The notes beneath the pieces are model-generated. The model was not told where the DNA came from. It saw only the letters and a program-made list of their open reading frames with translations, and made no database searches. Both the position numbers and the translations under genes were made by a program. 64,000 nt of DNA from Siphonodentalium dalli (taxonomy: Eukaryota; Mollusca; Scaphopoda; Gadilida; Siphonodentaliidae): assembly GCA_032622095.1 (NCBI GenBank), contig CP136069.1:86760958-86824957 (forward strand), written 5' to 3'. Positions 47,638 to 58,193 of this stretch are shown here, in pieces. Numbering within the stretch: position 1 is the stretch's first letter; every line of letters begins with the position of its first letter.

Positions 47638-48176
47638 CCCTTTCATGACTGGAGCCTCCTGAAATTTTGTGAAAATGCTGTGCCAATGCATTCTCTTATA
47701 TATGCAAGTGTTCCATATGGAGCCTCGCATATATAAGAGAATACATTGGCCTAACAATATTTAGCTTGACCTTGTAAGCCAGTGCATTCTCTTATATATG
47801 CAAGTCTTCCATATGGAGCCTCGCACATATAAGAGAATACATAGGCCTAACAATATTTACCTTGACCTTATAAGCCAGTGCATTCTCTTATATATGCAAG
47901 TCTTCCATATGGAGCCTCGCATATATAAGAGATTACATAGGCCTAACAATATTTACCTTGACCTTGTAAGCCAGTGCATTCTCTTATATAGGCGGGCTCC
48001 CTATGGGTATTAGAAATTAATTATGTTATTTGTGTTATTATGATGCTTAAGATATATATGTGTGTTATTTTCAATTGTGCAGCTGTCATACATTTGTGTA
48101 TTGCAATAAATATATCTATCTATCTATTAAGAGAATGCACTGGCACAGTAGCTGCTACACTCCCATCATGTAAGGG
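47638..48176. mobile_element. Expanded TTAA-type MITE family B (hairpin unit amplified)
   Basis: Flanked by TTAA (47634-47637, 48177-48180). Instead of two hairpins it has at least four, because a unit of about 105 bp (hairpin, AACAATATTTACCTTGACCT linker) is repeated in tandem. The last unit is interrupted near 47990-48130 by sequence ending in a TCTA repeat. Confidence 0.8.
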
Positions 48177-48225
48177 TTAAATTGTCCTTTTGGGTTGTTA
48201 CAAATATAAAAGAGCAAAACATTAC

Positions 48226-48288
48226 CTTCAGGATGGGAAACGGATATATCCACTTCCCACTTGATGCACTTGTTACCAATAAAACTTT
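48226..48288 (-). CDS. BTB-HTH gene, exon 6 (63 nt)
   Basis: Acceptor ATTATAAAAG|AA and donor GAAG|GTAATG enclose 63 nt in phase 1 at both ends, encoding SFIGNKCIKWEVDISVSHPE. It links exon 5 to exon 7 in frame. IKWE fits the sumoylation consensus psi-K-x-E, as does IKKE in the terminal exon. Short and domain-free, but splice signals and phases agree with the chain. Confidence 0.6.
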
Positions 48289-49175
48289 CTTTTATAATTA
48301 AAGGTTTTGCGCAGATTAACATGTTGTCAATATAGGCCGATCGCTCAGTGAGGGTCCAGGATGACGTAACCTATTTTTGGCATCATGTGGGGGTTGCGTG
48401 CCATGATTCGTCAATAAAATTTAATATACTGTAACTTTGTATTATGAAACCTGGTGATAACTGTTATCGGCCATGTCACAGCACAGATAACTACTGAATT
48501 TATCCTTTCCTTGTTTATATAAAATACAGAGTTCTATTTTAAATTAACATGACAGTCAACGACTGTTGAGCTGCTCACCAGATTACAAAGACTGAGAAGA
48601 CTGAGACAGTAAAGTCTACTACAGTCTATACAGTTCAAATCTACTTTAAAACATGATATCAACTTCTCGCTCACTCCCACATATACCAAACTAAAAATTT
48701 CATAACAACTGTATATTTTTATCTATGAAGCTGTCATGATGCCAGCCATCATAATTGTTTGAAGGGGCATAAGGGGTTTACAGTCATCAATAAGAAAAAA
48801 ATGGAAATATATATATATACTTTTGTTATTATTTTCATTGTCGATAATTGTCTAATGATGAGATGTGACATGTCACAACCTTTGTTATCTAAACAATATC
48901 GTTACAGTGCCAGCCATTGTTTCAACAAACAATTGAGAAACTTCTGACACAATCATGAATATTGACTTGTATATTACAAAAGATCATACAAATGAATATT
49001 ATTCCAGAAAACAGATTTTCTATTGTAAAGTGGTTTAGATATCATTGGAAACATCCAAATTTGATCCTATAACCCAGGGAATGGGGCGTTTTACATATAT
49101 ATTCCAGGAATCAGGGAATTAGTAACAGGATTCCTAGATGCCTGTTTCGATAGTGTTTCACTCTATCATGGAGGC
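48289..49175. other. Intronic; nothing recognised
   Basis: No repeat ends, ORF of interest or exon recognised in this intron segment. Confidence 0.4.
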
Positions 49176-49769
49176 TAGGGCTGTAATATTTTTTCACGAT
49201 ATCTGTGTATGGCGATTTTTCCTGATGATATTTGTATCACGATACAAATTTCCATAGATCGCGATATGCATATTTCTACATCTCGATATATATTTTACCA
49301 ACTACTGAGTATATCTACAGTTCTTTAGTGACTGTGAGTATATAGTCAAATCATTCAAACCTAGAAAACAAATGATATGACTATATAATCCCAATAGGCT
49401 GATAATTTGAGTATGTGCAAAGGTTTCATATAATCATATAGAATTTCCATATCTTGGAATCAATACTTGTCTATTTGATAATGTATAGATCTGTTGTGCA
49501 TTTATGGATCATCACAGTAAGAATAAAGTATTGGTAACCTCATTATGTAATCATTGCATGTATAAACACCTGCACATAAGCTTAGATGGTATGTTATATG
49601 AAAAGAGACATGACATTGATTATCATTACAACACCCCACCATTAATCACTTCAGGCTAAATTATTAAAAAATTTGTATGTATAAAGTAAATCACGATATG
49701 CATATCGAATCGGGGGAAAAAACATGAAAAGTATTTTTATTGTAGCAGGGGCATATCGTGGCAGCCCTA
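49176..49769. mobile_element. hAT-like MITE (TAGGGCTG ends)
   Basis: Starts TAGGGCTG and ends CAGCCCTA with subterminal CACGATATC / GATATGCATATCG motifs, a common hAT MITE pattern. The 8 bases on each side do not match, so the target duplication has been lost or one end is displaced. Confidence 0.65.
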
Positions 49770-49868
49770 TAGAGATATGTTCAAGATTTTATTCAATAAT
49801 ATAAACAATGCAAATAAAGTACAGAATTTAGATTTGAAACAAAATGTTTTTTAAACTAACACATACTA

Positions 49869-50378
49869 CTCTAGTAGCTGAGGGCGTTTTGTATGCACTT
49901 TTTTGTCCAGAGCAAAACTTGGAGGTCAATCTCATCCAATAATGGTACAGAAATTATACCTATATGTCGCACCGATGGATATAGATCAATAAAATTTGAA
50001 TTGGGGGCTCAGCTTTGAGATAAAAGTGCTGAACCCCAAAATTGGGCCCTTAAAAATTGATTTTTTTTTGGTTTTTGGCAATTATCTTAAAAACCATTGA
50101 CTTTTGGATATGAAAATGTATTACTGACCCCCCATAACGTGGCCATTCTGCACATTTTGAGTGGTCACACGACCCCCTATGTCCAACGGTTCTGGAGATA
50201 TAGTCACGGCGGGTGGTAGTACTTCGCTCAAAAAGGGGCGTGGCCATTTGACCCATTTCGCCCTCAATGGGAAATGTGTCACCAACCAAATATTGTTCGT
50301 GTACCGTCAATTAGTGGATTCGTGAAGAGTTTTGCTCTGGACATAAAAGTGCATACAAAACGCCCTCAGCTACTAGAG
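49869..50378. mobile_element. TA-flanked MITE with ~50-bp inverted repeats
   Basis: Left end CTCTAGTAGCTGAGGGCGTT continues to 'GTCCAGAGCAAAACTT', and the right end is its inverted copy ending GCTACTAGAG. TA flanks at 49867-49868 and 50379-50380. It lies only 28 bp downstream of the splice donor of exon 5 of the BTB-HTH gene. Confidence 0.8.
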
Positions 50379-50406
50379 TATACCAGAGTAATCATGTTAA
50401 AGTTAC

Positions 50407-50674
50407 CTTTCTGGTTGACAGGATTCATAGATATGTTCTTGGATTGTGTTTCACTCTGCTCAGTGTTCACTTCCTCATTTCCAGAACTTGAGAAATTTTT
50501 CTTTCTCATACCTTCTTGAGTGCTATTATGTCCTGCTTTATTTTTCCATTCCTGCAAAGTTGCAGAAGGTATACCGACTAATCGTGCCAGTTCTTTGGGG
50601 CGTGTTGTGTCTAACATACTGATAACCTCTGTTCTGTCAATATTAGGGTAACGATCCATACCAGACATCTTGGA
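50407..50674 (-). CDS. BTB-HTH gene, exon 5 (HTH 1)
   Basis: Acceptor AATATTTTAG|TCC (phase 0) and donor AAAG|GTAACT (phase 1) bound 268 nt. Encodes SKMSGMDRYPNIDRTEVISML, then TTRPKELARLVGIPSATLQEWKN: a compact HTH with the ATL-x-x-W recognition helix, closest in pattern to HTH 5. A lysine- and serine-rich linker (GMRKKNFSSSGNEE) follows. The exon receives its frame from exon 4, which also ends in phase 0. The internal Met could serve as a start in a shorter transcript lacking the BTBs, but no promoter evidence was found. Confidence 0.85.
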
Positions 50675-50735
50675 CTAAAATATTTAAATTAAGTTAATGT
50701 CACAAACAATAATTAAGATTTATTTAAATATAGTA

Positions 50736-51692
50736 AAGTAAAACCTCTCCAAACCGAACTGACCATTTTGTCCAGTTTAGATAGGTGTTCGGTATATAGG
50801 AATCATGTCACCATTGGATCAATGTCTCCGTTAGCAAGACATAACACAGCATCTTTAATAGATGAAACCTCAGGCGACACCAATTGAATGACAAACCCAC
50901 CGATAACTAATTGCGCACAAAAAACTTGCAAGCTAAAATATTGATACAAATAGACCCTATTAATTCAATTCTAAGCTGAAAATTTCCAATACAATTAGCA
51001 TTCAATATAATTTGTTTGTTGAATAATACATTGTCCACCTAAAATTGTTAATAAACTACTAAAACTGTCCACAAAACTCTACCAGAACGGTGCTAAAACA
51101 AGGAATGTCGTGCGTACTACCTCGAAAATAGGCAATTTCAAATAGGAATAAAAGTAAGATTGAAAAAAAATACTTTAATGATTTCCATAATGATTTACAT
51201 GTATCCCTTATTTATGGAAAACTGAAGTGTTTATTTTATAGTTGTACAGTGGTTGTGAACACCACATGACAGTTCAACTCAGCAGCTAAACTGGTATCAA
51301 AACAAAATCCCAACATTTAAATCTCCTGCGAAGTCTCAGTCTCAATCAATAAGTGAAAAACACTGGGATATCTAATCAGACACCAGCTTTTACTATTCGG
51401 TTCAAAGTATTCACCGAACAAAAGATCACTAATAAGATTGGTATGAAAGATAACTGTATGAAAACATATGTCAACGATATGAACATATGTTTGGATTCCT
51501 AAGATAAAATGTCATGTGTATGGTCATTAGCAACTAAAACTGTTGTCCGATATTCGGAGTACAGAGGTTCCGGATTACAGAGGTAATTATTGGTGACAAA
51601 GCACTTAATTGGCTTAATTCAGGATTAACAAAATAGTTTGGTGTAGAGAGGGATCCTGTTTACAGAGGGTCCAGTTTGGAGAGGTTTAACTG
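50736..51692. mobile_element. Pogo/Tigger-like element L
   Basis: Ends AAGTAAAACCTCTCCAAACC and inverted GGAGAGGTTTAACTG; TA at 50734-50735 and a mutated CA on the right. Same family as element K (shared 'GGTGTTCGGT', 'GGATTACAGAGGTAATTATT'). 957 bp, non-coding. Confidence 0.8.
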
Positions 51693-51961
51693 CATGTGTA
51701 CAGACCTCTTCATGGCCATAATCACAACATAAATTTTATAAAACACAAATTTCAAGACTATAAATAGCTTTTTTGTGTATAAAATACACATAAAACCTAA
51801 GATTGGGTATATCGTTACTATATAAAGGCTTTATAATATGATTTATCTCTGATGTAGCTGAGAGCAATTCACAGAGAAATCTCTTAGTTGAAATGAAATT
51901 TTTCTTGATTGAGGGTATTACAAAATAGAGTTTTCCTTGTGTTACACTCTGAAATGTTTAA

Positions 51962-52212
51962 CTTTTTCTTGATGGGAGCTGAGCTGGTGCAACATTAAAG
52001 ATCCTGTGCCAGTGCATTCTCTTATATATGAGTCTCCCATAAGGAACCTTGCATATATAAGAGAATGCACTGGCTAACAAGGTCAAGGTAAATATTGTTA
52101 GGCCAATGTATTATCACATATTTGCGATGCTCCCTATGGGAGACTCACATATATAACAATGTATTGGCACAGGGTTTCCGCATAATTTCAGAAATCTCCA
52201 GTCATGGAAGGG
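51962..52212. mobile_element. TTAA-type MITE family B
   Basis: Between TTAA at 51958-51961 and 52213-52216. Two hairpins with the AAGGTCAAGGTAAATATTG linker; right end 'AGTCATGGAAGGG'. Confidence 0.8.
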
Positions 52213-52636
52213 TTAAGCAAGATTTCTGTTCTAAAAATAGCTCCTTTTACTGTCCCGGGAATATGATAAGAAATTCTGATATTAAATGATTGAAGCTTTC
52301 ATGGACAGGTGTCCTTGATTGATATCTGCTATTTTATACCCCGGAATCTGTTTAAAACTTGCTAGGATGTTGATCTTATTATATGAACATTTCCTATTAA
52401 AGGTATTAAAACTACTCACCAATGAGTATTTAGCAAAGAAAATGTTTAGATAGAGTCACAAAAAAATCAGATTTATTTAAGCAGATTGATTCTACTAGTT
52501 CCAATAATGATAAACGGTTAACACTTTGGAGGGTAGAATGACTTTCATAGCACCATGCGACTGGCTGGTGGAGTGCACATCAAGTATAAGGAGTTATGAT
52601 AACACTGAACTGACTGAACGTCCAAATTTTGATATA

Positions 52637-52749
52637 CAGTAATGCCCTAAATAAACGACTCCTTAACCACAGCAGAATTATGGGTAATTTTTCAGGATTT
52701 AGTTGGAAATATGGCTTGTTGCCATTCATCGGAAAGCTCTCACTGAGAG
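52637..52749. mobile_element. Hairpin MITE family A, single arm
   Basis: Left arm from TA|CAGTAATGCCC to the centre CTCTCACTGAGAG; the right arm is missing. It is the mirror case of the half copy at 10018-10128. Confidence 0.8.
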
Positions 52750-52944
52750 AGCAATGACGATGGCCCCTTATTGTGTTGCTATGGACAAATCATATAAAAG
52801 AATGCAATAGAATGTCAATAGGTAAATAATAGCTAGGCTATTTCAATCTTTGAAAACAACAAAATGGTAGGCACAAAGTTTAGGTTAAGCATCATATGTT
52901 ATCACAGTAAGATTACGAGGTGCCCCTCACTTCCATCAAGCCTG

Positions 52945-53035
52945 AGTTTAGTGTGCCCAGTTTAGTATGCTGGATAGCGTCACTAAATTCACCTTCTGGG
53001 GACCTCATTCTGAAAATGACAGGCACCTTATACTC
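52945..53035. repeat. Family D fragment
   Basis: Single end 'TAGCGTCACTAAATTCACC' with 'GGGGACCTCATTCTG', flanked by inverted copies of GCCTGAG / CTCAGGC. It ends 44 bp beyond the donor of exon 4. Confidence 0.55.
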
Positions 53036-53078
53036 AGGCTTGACTTCCATTCTAAAGCTACTCAGTATTATAATTTAC

Positions 53079-53301
53079 CTTTGGTGTATGATCACTTCTC
53101 GGTCCAACTGAATCAACAAAAGAGACAGTCTTGCTGGATTCAGATGAACTTGACACCACAGTGCTGCTTTCTGGTACAACAGCTGAATTCTCTTCGACCA
53201 TTTCCGCCTGATTAGGAGTGCAATCTGGTCTGATTTCTACACTGATTTTCTCCTGTGTTTCTGTTCCCCTTCCAACCTGGCATGGACTATCTGTTGAATA
53301 C
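53079..53301 (-). CDS. BTB-HTH gene, exon 4 (acidic/Ser linker)
   Basis: Acceptor ACAATCTTTTCAG|G and donor CAAAG|GTAAAT bound 223 nt. It enters after two codon bases, matching the donor of exon 3, and leaves in phase 0, matching exon 5. The 74 residues run YSTDSPCQVGRGTETQEK ... EENSAVVPESSTVVSSSSES ... and are Ser/Glu-rich without a domain: a linker between BTB and the first HTH. Confidence 0.8.
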
Positions 53302-54390
53302 CTGAAAAGATTGTAACAATCAGATTCATTTGGCTGTCGGATGGCAGGCAATAATATTAATTATTATATGATCATAAGTTTCTTTCCCCAATTCCTATGT
53401 TAAAACGTAACGAAAAAAATCGAGATATCTAACGATGTTCACCTCATTAATCAAAGAAGAGGTTAATAACAGTTCTGAATGATGTCAGATACTTCAGGGG
53501 TGAACATAACTTATTATCAGACCTGAAAATCGATAGAATTTTCCCAGCGACGTTCAACGTCACAACGTTTTGTCCAATCAAAGCGCGTTTCATATAATAA
53601 AACAGTTATCGCATTGTTTCTTGGTTGACACCAGGAATTGTCAGCCCTTGGAAGTCAATATTCACCTCGGCTACGGTCATGGTGAATATTGACTTCCTCG
53701 GGTTGACAATTCCTCTTGTCAACCAAGAAACAATGAGATAACTGTATATTATGCATACTTAACCCTTTGAGGAGTAGAATGATGTGCACGTCGCCGTACA
53801 GTTCGCAAGTGGAACGATATACATATATATGTCATTTCAGGAAGTGCCATTTTTATGTAGACATAACTTCAATTAATCATATAATTTATATATGAATTGT
53901 AAAGGAGATATTTTGATTAACATAATATCCCAATGTATAAGTGCAATAGATTATGTTAGCACTTTTTATCAGATTCTAGCTGATTCTAGTGTATAAATAG
54001 CACAGTTGGAACAAGTGCCACACCTGAAAGACATTATAATGTTTGGTATTGAATCTTCTATACATTTATTTAATATAGTTTTGATGTTTTAGAGGAACAA
54101 CAATAATTATTTTGCTAATTTTTCAATAACAAAATGAAATAAAAGGTCACCCATATAAGGTGGCTTTATTTGACTTGTGGCTTTTTAGAAATGAAAAGAT
54201 TGATTCTGGAAACAATCATTGAATCAACTTCCAACTGTTCATGCAGGTGGATTTATGATTGAAACATATAATAAAGAGTTGATTTTTTTCTTTCGTTCAG
54301 TCAAAACAAAATGTGCATGGATGGATAAGAAACGTTTATTTATTTTTGAATAGAAATAGACAAAGTATCTACGACTGTGACATCACATAA
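53302..54390. other. Intronic; one long hairpin
   Basis: 53598-53746 is an inverted repeat of about 150 bp, from ACAGTTATCGCATTGTTTCT through GTCAATATTCACC to its inverted copy ending GATAACTGT, likely a small MITE. The remainder shows no gene. A TTAACCCTTTGAGG end near 53759 lacks a partner. Confidence 0.5.
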
Positions 54391-54394
54391 TCTA

Positions 54395-54560
54395 TTGGGC
54401 TAGATTTTGAAGATCCTGGGTATCCTAATCAATCCTGGGTAATGGGCACCCTAAACAACATTTCAAGATCCTGGGTACTAAAATCAACATTTCAATGATC
54501 CTGGGTACTGTAATCAACGTTTCAATGATCCGAGTACCATAATCATAATAAAAATATACG
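54395..54560. repeat. Short tandem repeat, ~34-bp units
   Basis: About four units of 'GATCCTGGGTACT' plus 'AATCAACATTTCAAT' with drift. Confidence 0.65.
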
Positions 54561-54584
54561 AACTTGACAATTCGGCCATATTAA

Positions 54585-54813
54585 ACCTTTCATGATGGGA
54601 GCTGCTCTGGTGCAGCATTAAAGATCCCATGCCAGTGCATTTTCTTTTTATGCATATATAAGAGAATGCACTGGCTTACAAGGTCAAGGTAAATATTGTT
54701 AGGCCAATGTATTCTCTTATATATGCAAGGCTCCCTGTGGAAGACTTGCATTTATAAGAGAATGCATTGGCACAGGGTTTTCCAAAATTTCAGGAAGCTC
54801 CACTCATGGAAGT
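54585..54813. mobile_element. TTAA-type MITE family B beside BTB exon
   Basis: Left TTAA at 54581-54584; two hairpins and the linker; the right end has lost TTAA. It ends 49 bp from the donor-side boundary of exon 3. Confidence 0.75.
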
Positions 54814-54861
54814 TTGAAGGGGAAGGTTGCAGCTGGACGTTTCTATATAAAACTGACTTAC

Positions 54862-55256
54862 TGTACACTTTGTTGGTCTTTTTGGTTCTGTACATCACTT
54901 TTTGGTTGTCCTACATCAACATTGATACACATTGAGCAATCTATGTAAGCTGGCAGTGAATGAAGGTTCACATCAACCGGACAAGGAAGAAGCGAGTTGC
55001 CATGGCAACTATGGTAATCCTTGTTATAAGATAAACAAAACTGTTCCAATCCAACAACGTTCACCGATTGATTAATCTTCCAAATGTCCAGGCAGTTCTC
55101 GCTTGTCAATGAAACTCTTCCATCATACATGTAGCTTACCACTGCGTTGACTGCTTCCATACTTACATCATCTGGTAACTTAATGTCAATGAATGGACCA
55201 TTGAATATAAACCTGTCACCTAGATTACAAGCAGCTTGCATTACAATTTTGTGAAG
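54862..55256 (-). CDS. BTB-HTH gene, exon 3 (second half of BTB 2)
   Basis: Acceptor GTTCTTTTCAG|CTT (phase 0) and donor TACA|GTAAGT (phase 2) bound 395 nt. Encodes LHKIVMQAACNLG, then IDIKLPDDVSMEAVNAVVSYMYDG, then SLTSENCLDIWKINQSVNVVGLEQFCLSY, the central and C-terminal helices of a BTB/POZ domain, a dimerisation and co-repressor or Cullin-3 adaptor fold (family knowledge). The post-BTB tail (HSLPAYIDC...VDVG) parallels that of exon 1, so both BTB exons descend from one duplicated unit. The final phase 2 allows splicing to exon 4 or, alternatively, directly to exon 12. Confidence 0.92.
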
Positions 55257-55297
55257 CTGAAAAGAACAAAATAGCTGTGTTGACAAGCCTGCAATGG

Positions 55298-55692
55298 TGC
55301 CTGTCATTTGGAAAATGAGGTCGCCAGAAGGTGAATTTAGTGATGCTATTCCACATTATGGGCTAGTCACCAAATTCATTCTGATTTAGGCCTTAACTGC
55401 CATGGGAGACCAAGGATCATGTTGAAGTTCCCCAGTTGGAAGTTGGTGATGATCTCCAATTAGTCACCTCGATTATGCATTTTATAGTTTGCAAATTAGG
55501 GGATATAGAAACTTGCCAGAATGGAAAAGTAACTAAAAAACAATGTTAATTTGAGACTATAGATACTTCCCAGAAGATGAGGCCTAAGCAGAATGAGGTC
55601 CACAGTGGGTGAAATTGGTGATGTTAGCCCACTGTGCAGGATAGCACCACTAACTTCACACTCTGGGGACCTCATTCTGCAAATGACAGACA
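55298..55692. repeat. Family D inverted-repeat element, complete-looking copy
   Basis: Runs from GCCTGTCATTTGGAAAATGA to TCATTCTGCAAATGACAG, with inner text 'GAAGTTCCCCAGTTG', 'TCGATTATGCA' and 'TGCAAATTAGGGG'. It is the best guide to family D length (about 395 bp). Confidence 0.65.
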
Positions 55693-55799
55693 CAATATTT
55701 GCAGGCTTGTATGTTGAATGCATAAAGAAGAGCTGGAAATCATTTTCATAGTTTTAAATACTAATCTCTAAACCAAAGTGTTATGATACTCATTTAAAT

Positions 55800-56260
55800 T
55801 TAGTTCACACCCAGGGACACGGTGACAGGGGTGGGGGTGTTGGGAGTGGACTTGTCTCACCCTCCCAACTTTGTCAACATTTTTTTAAGTTGGAAATCTC
55901 ATGAATGACACATTAGTTGGAAATTTCAGACCAATATTAGGTTTAAATTGTTCTCATTGTTTGATTTTACAACCAGTAATTAGTGAGGAATTTTTTAGAC
56001 TGACAGTTGTATATTTTCCTACTTGAAATGGCCATCAGTTAGAAATATTACAACCTTGGGGCGGGTGTGACAGGTTTGAAACTTCTAACAGTTGGAATGA
56101 TTGTGGAATCAGTTGCAAAATTCCAGCTCAATGGGAGGGGGAGGCAGCAAATGGAATTTCATGTATTGAGAGTTTTGTCTGGTCAAGGGGGGGGGGGGGG
56201 GGTGAAGGTGCAGTTGGAAATATCAAGTTGGCCACCCCCCCCCCACACAATAGAGACCTT
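55800..56260. repeat. Decayed repeat block with G-run
   Basis: Contains 'CAGGGACACGGTGACAGGGG' at the left and 'CATGTCCCTG' at the right as weak inverted ends, 'TTGGAAAT' repeats and a G-run at 56188-56202. It resembles 11160-11600. Confidence 0.35.
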
Positions 56261-56827
56261 CTAGCCATGTCCCTGCTCCTACCACACATGGCCATCTATC
56301 TGGCAAAGCTACCACAATATGAAATGTTTAAACTGCGTATATCACAATAAAATATGGAGGAGAACTCTTGTTAAAATTTGAGGATTATACTGGATTATTA
56401 GGAACACTTTTGAGCAAAAATGTTTTGTAACTCATCAAATATATTTTAAGGTACTCTCCTGGCCCCATATACTTCATTTGTGTACTCCATAGATGATGCA
56501 CCCAACCATATTAAAAAAGTAAAATAATAAATCTACCAACGTATTGACTAAAGCCTCCTTGGAAGTTTATTGAAATACCTATCTGACATTGATGATAGGG
56601 CCATTGTTAATTATCACTCTCATAGTCTGCTTTTGAAACCAGTCCCAAGATTTGTTTTCTTTTTACTGGTGATCACTTTCATAGTCATCTTTTCATTCAA
56701 TGATGGGGACTCTATTCAATGTGTATATGGTATAGATATTCATAATGTCAGTATGTAAGGAATACATTTTGTTTGTAGCAAGTGTTAAGATAATTCAAGA
56801 AATTTTGCATTTGAAATTTCATTTTAC

Positions 56828-56963
56828 CTTAACTGTGCCATTCTGATGGATCCAGATAGCATCACAAAGTATGTTATTTCTCCACATATTACCAAGTCGA
56901 GACATCATCCGAAGAGAGTGACTATTATCAATATAGAGGCTTGCAGCGAAGGAGCCAGTAGAT
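56828..56963 (-). CDS. BTB-HTH gene, exon 2 (first half of BTB 2)
   Basis: Acceptor ATTTCTTTCAG|A and donor TTAAG|GTAAAA bound 136 nt. Encodes STGSFAASLYIDNSHSLRMM, SRLGNMWRNNILCDAIWI, HQNGTVK. The HSLR..SRL...CD pattern is the N-terminal helix and first strand of a BTB domain, and joins in phase 0 to LHKIVMQAACN of exon 3 at the usual 'HK-VL-A' point. The acceptor expects two codon bases from upstream, exactly what exon 1 (63672-64000) provides. There is no in-frame ATG before the BTB in this exon, so an upstream exon is required. Confidence 0.9.
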
Positions 56964-57110
56964 CTGAAAGAAATTTGTAACATAATATGATCCATTAACA
57001 ATTTTGTGAATCCCACATTCCAATCACCCCCAAAATTGGCCAAATCACATGAAAAGCTGAGAAATCAAAACATGTTCAGCGATGTATTCAGGGTTCCTGA
57101 CCTCCAGTTA

Positions 57111-57300
57111 CAGTAATGCTCTAAATAATCGACCCCTTAACCACAGCAGAATTATGGGTAACTTTTCAGGATTTAGTCGGAAATATGGCTTGTTGCCATT
57201 CATCGGAAAGCTCTCCCTGAGAGCTTTCGGATGAATGGCAACAAGCCATATTTCCGACTGGAGAGCTTTCCGATGAATGGCAACAAGCCATATTGTTTCG
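57111..57300. mobile_element. Hairpin MITE family A, rearranged (three arms)
   Basis: Starts TA|CAGTAATGC; left arm, a partial right arm (to 57256), then a second partial right arm (57260-57295). The outer end of the right arm is missing. Confidence 0.75.
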
Positions 57301-57479
57301 GAGGACAGTCAGAAATATATATATATGCAACTCGCGATGTCCCGTTCTTTATGATACATTCACAAGAGAATATATGCAGCTCATTGCTCTTGTCAATATA
57401 TAATAAAAGGCCGTCCGGCCACAGTGTCCTCTGAAAAAGTGGCTTCATTTGGGGCATCAATTTGATTGAGATATGATCA

Positions 57480-57935
57480 CACAAACTAAAGTTATCATCC
57501 GGAAACCAGACATTGACAGGATTCTAAGTCGTAAAAGGGCCATAACTCTCACAAAAATGGGCAGGGAAAACCCATATTCGAACCTGACCTGTATTTTCGG
57601 CTGATAAACTATCATACTAAATTTGATTCAGATATGATCACACAAACTGAAGTTATCATCCGGAAACCAGAAAATTACAAGATTCTAAGTAAAAAAAAAG
57701 GGCCATAACTCTCGCAAAAATGGGCCGAGCAAACCCATATTCGAACTTGACCTGTATTTTGGTCTGATAAACTCAACTATAAAATTTGCTTTTGATCTAA
57801 TAAACCAAACTAAATTTATCATCCGGAAACCATTTCCAGACGCACACACGGACGGATGGCTAGACGGACGGGCGGTACGACGGACGGACGGACACCGGCT
57901 ATTTTAATAGTCCCCCGGGGGACAATTATATTTAA
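57480..57935. repeat. 'GGGCCATAACTCTC' tandem modules with GACGGACGG tail
   Basis: Three modules each with 'CATCCGGAAACCAGA', 'GATTCTAAGT', 'GGGCCATAACTCTC', 'CCATATTCGAAC'. They end in 'GACGGACGGGCGGTACGACG' and then 'CCCCCGGGGGAC'. A widespread molluscan-type dispersed repeat (inference). Confidence 0.6.
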
Positions 57936-58190
57936 TAGAACATCGCGAGCCGTGTATAATGATGAACTAACAACATATATTGAAAAGAACAATGCGCTGC
58001 ATATATTGGCAAAGTAACTGCATATAATGACGAACTAACTGCATTTATTGACTAACTAACTGCATATACATGTATTGACACAAATTAGCTGCATATATTG
58101 ACCAATTAACCACATATATTGTAAAAGTAGCTGCATACAATGGCAAATGAGCTATATATTGATATATTAATAAGATATATTGCATGAGCT
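57936..58190. repeat. Diverged 'AACTGCATATATTGAC' tandem repeat
   Basis: Irregular units of about 28-30 bp alternating ACTAACTGCATATA and TTGACAAA-like text. Confidence 0.5.
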
Positions 58191-58193
58191 TAA

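Noticed and set aside
47638-48176. Regularly spaced repeats resembling a CRISPR array
   Set aside because: The repeats are long hairpins with near-identical linkers, lie between TTAA sites and match a dispersed MITE family in a eukaryotic genome.
57200-57484. Minus ORF near BTB exon 2 as an extra exon
   Set aside because: It is largely the arm of a hairpin MITE plus low-complexity TATATA sequence; no BTB similarity and no phase-consistent splice pair.
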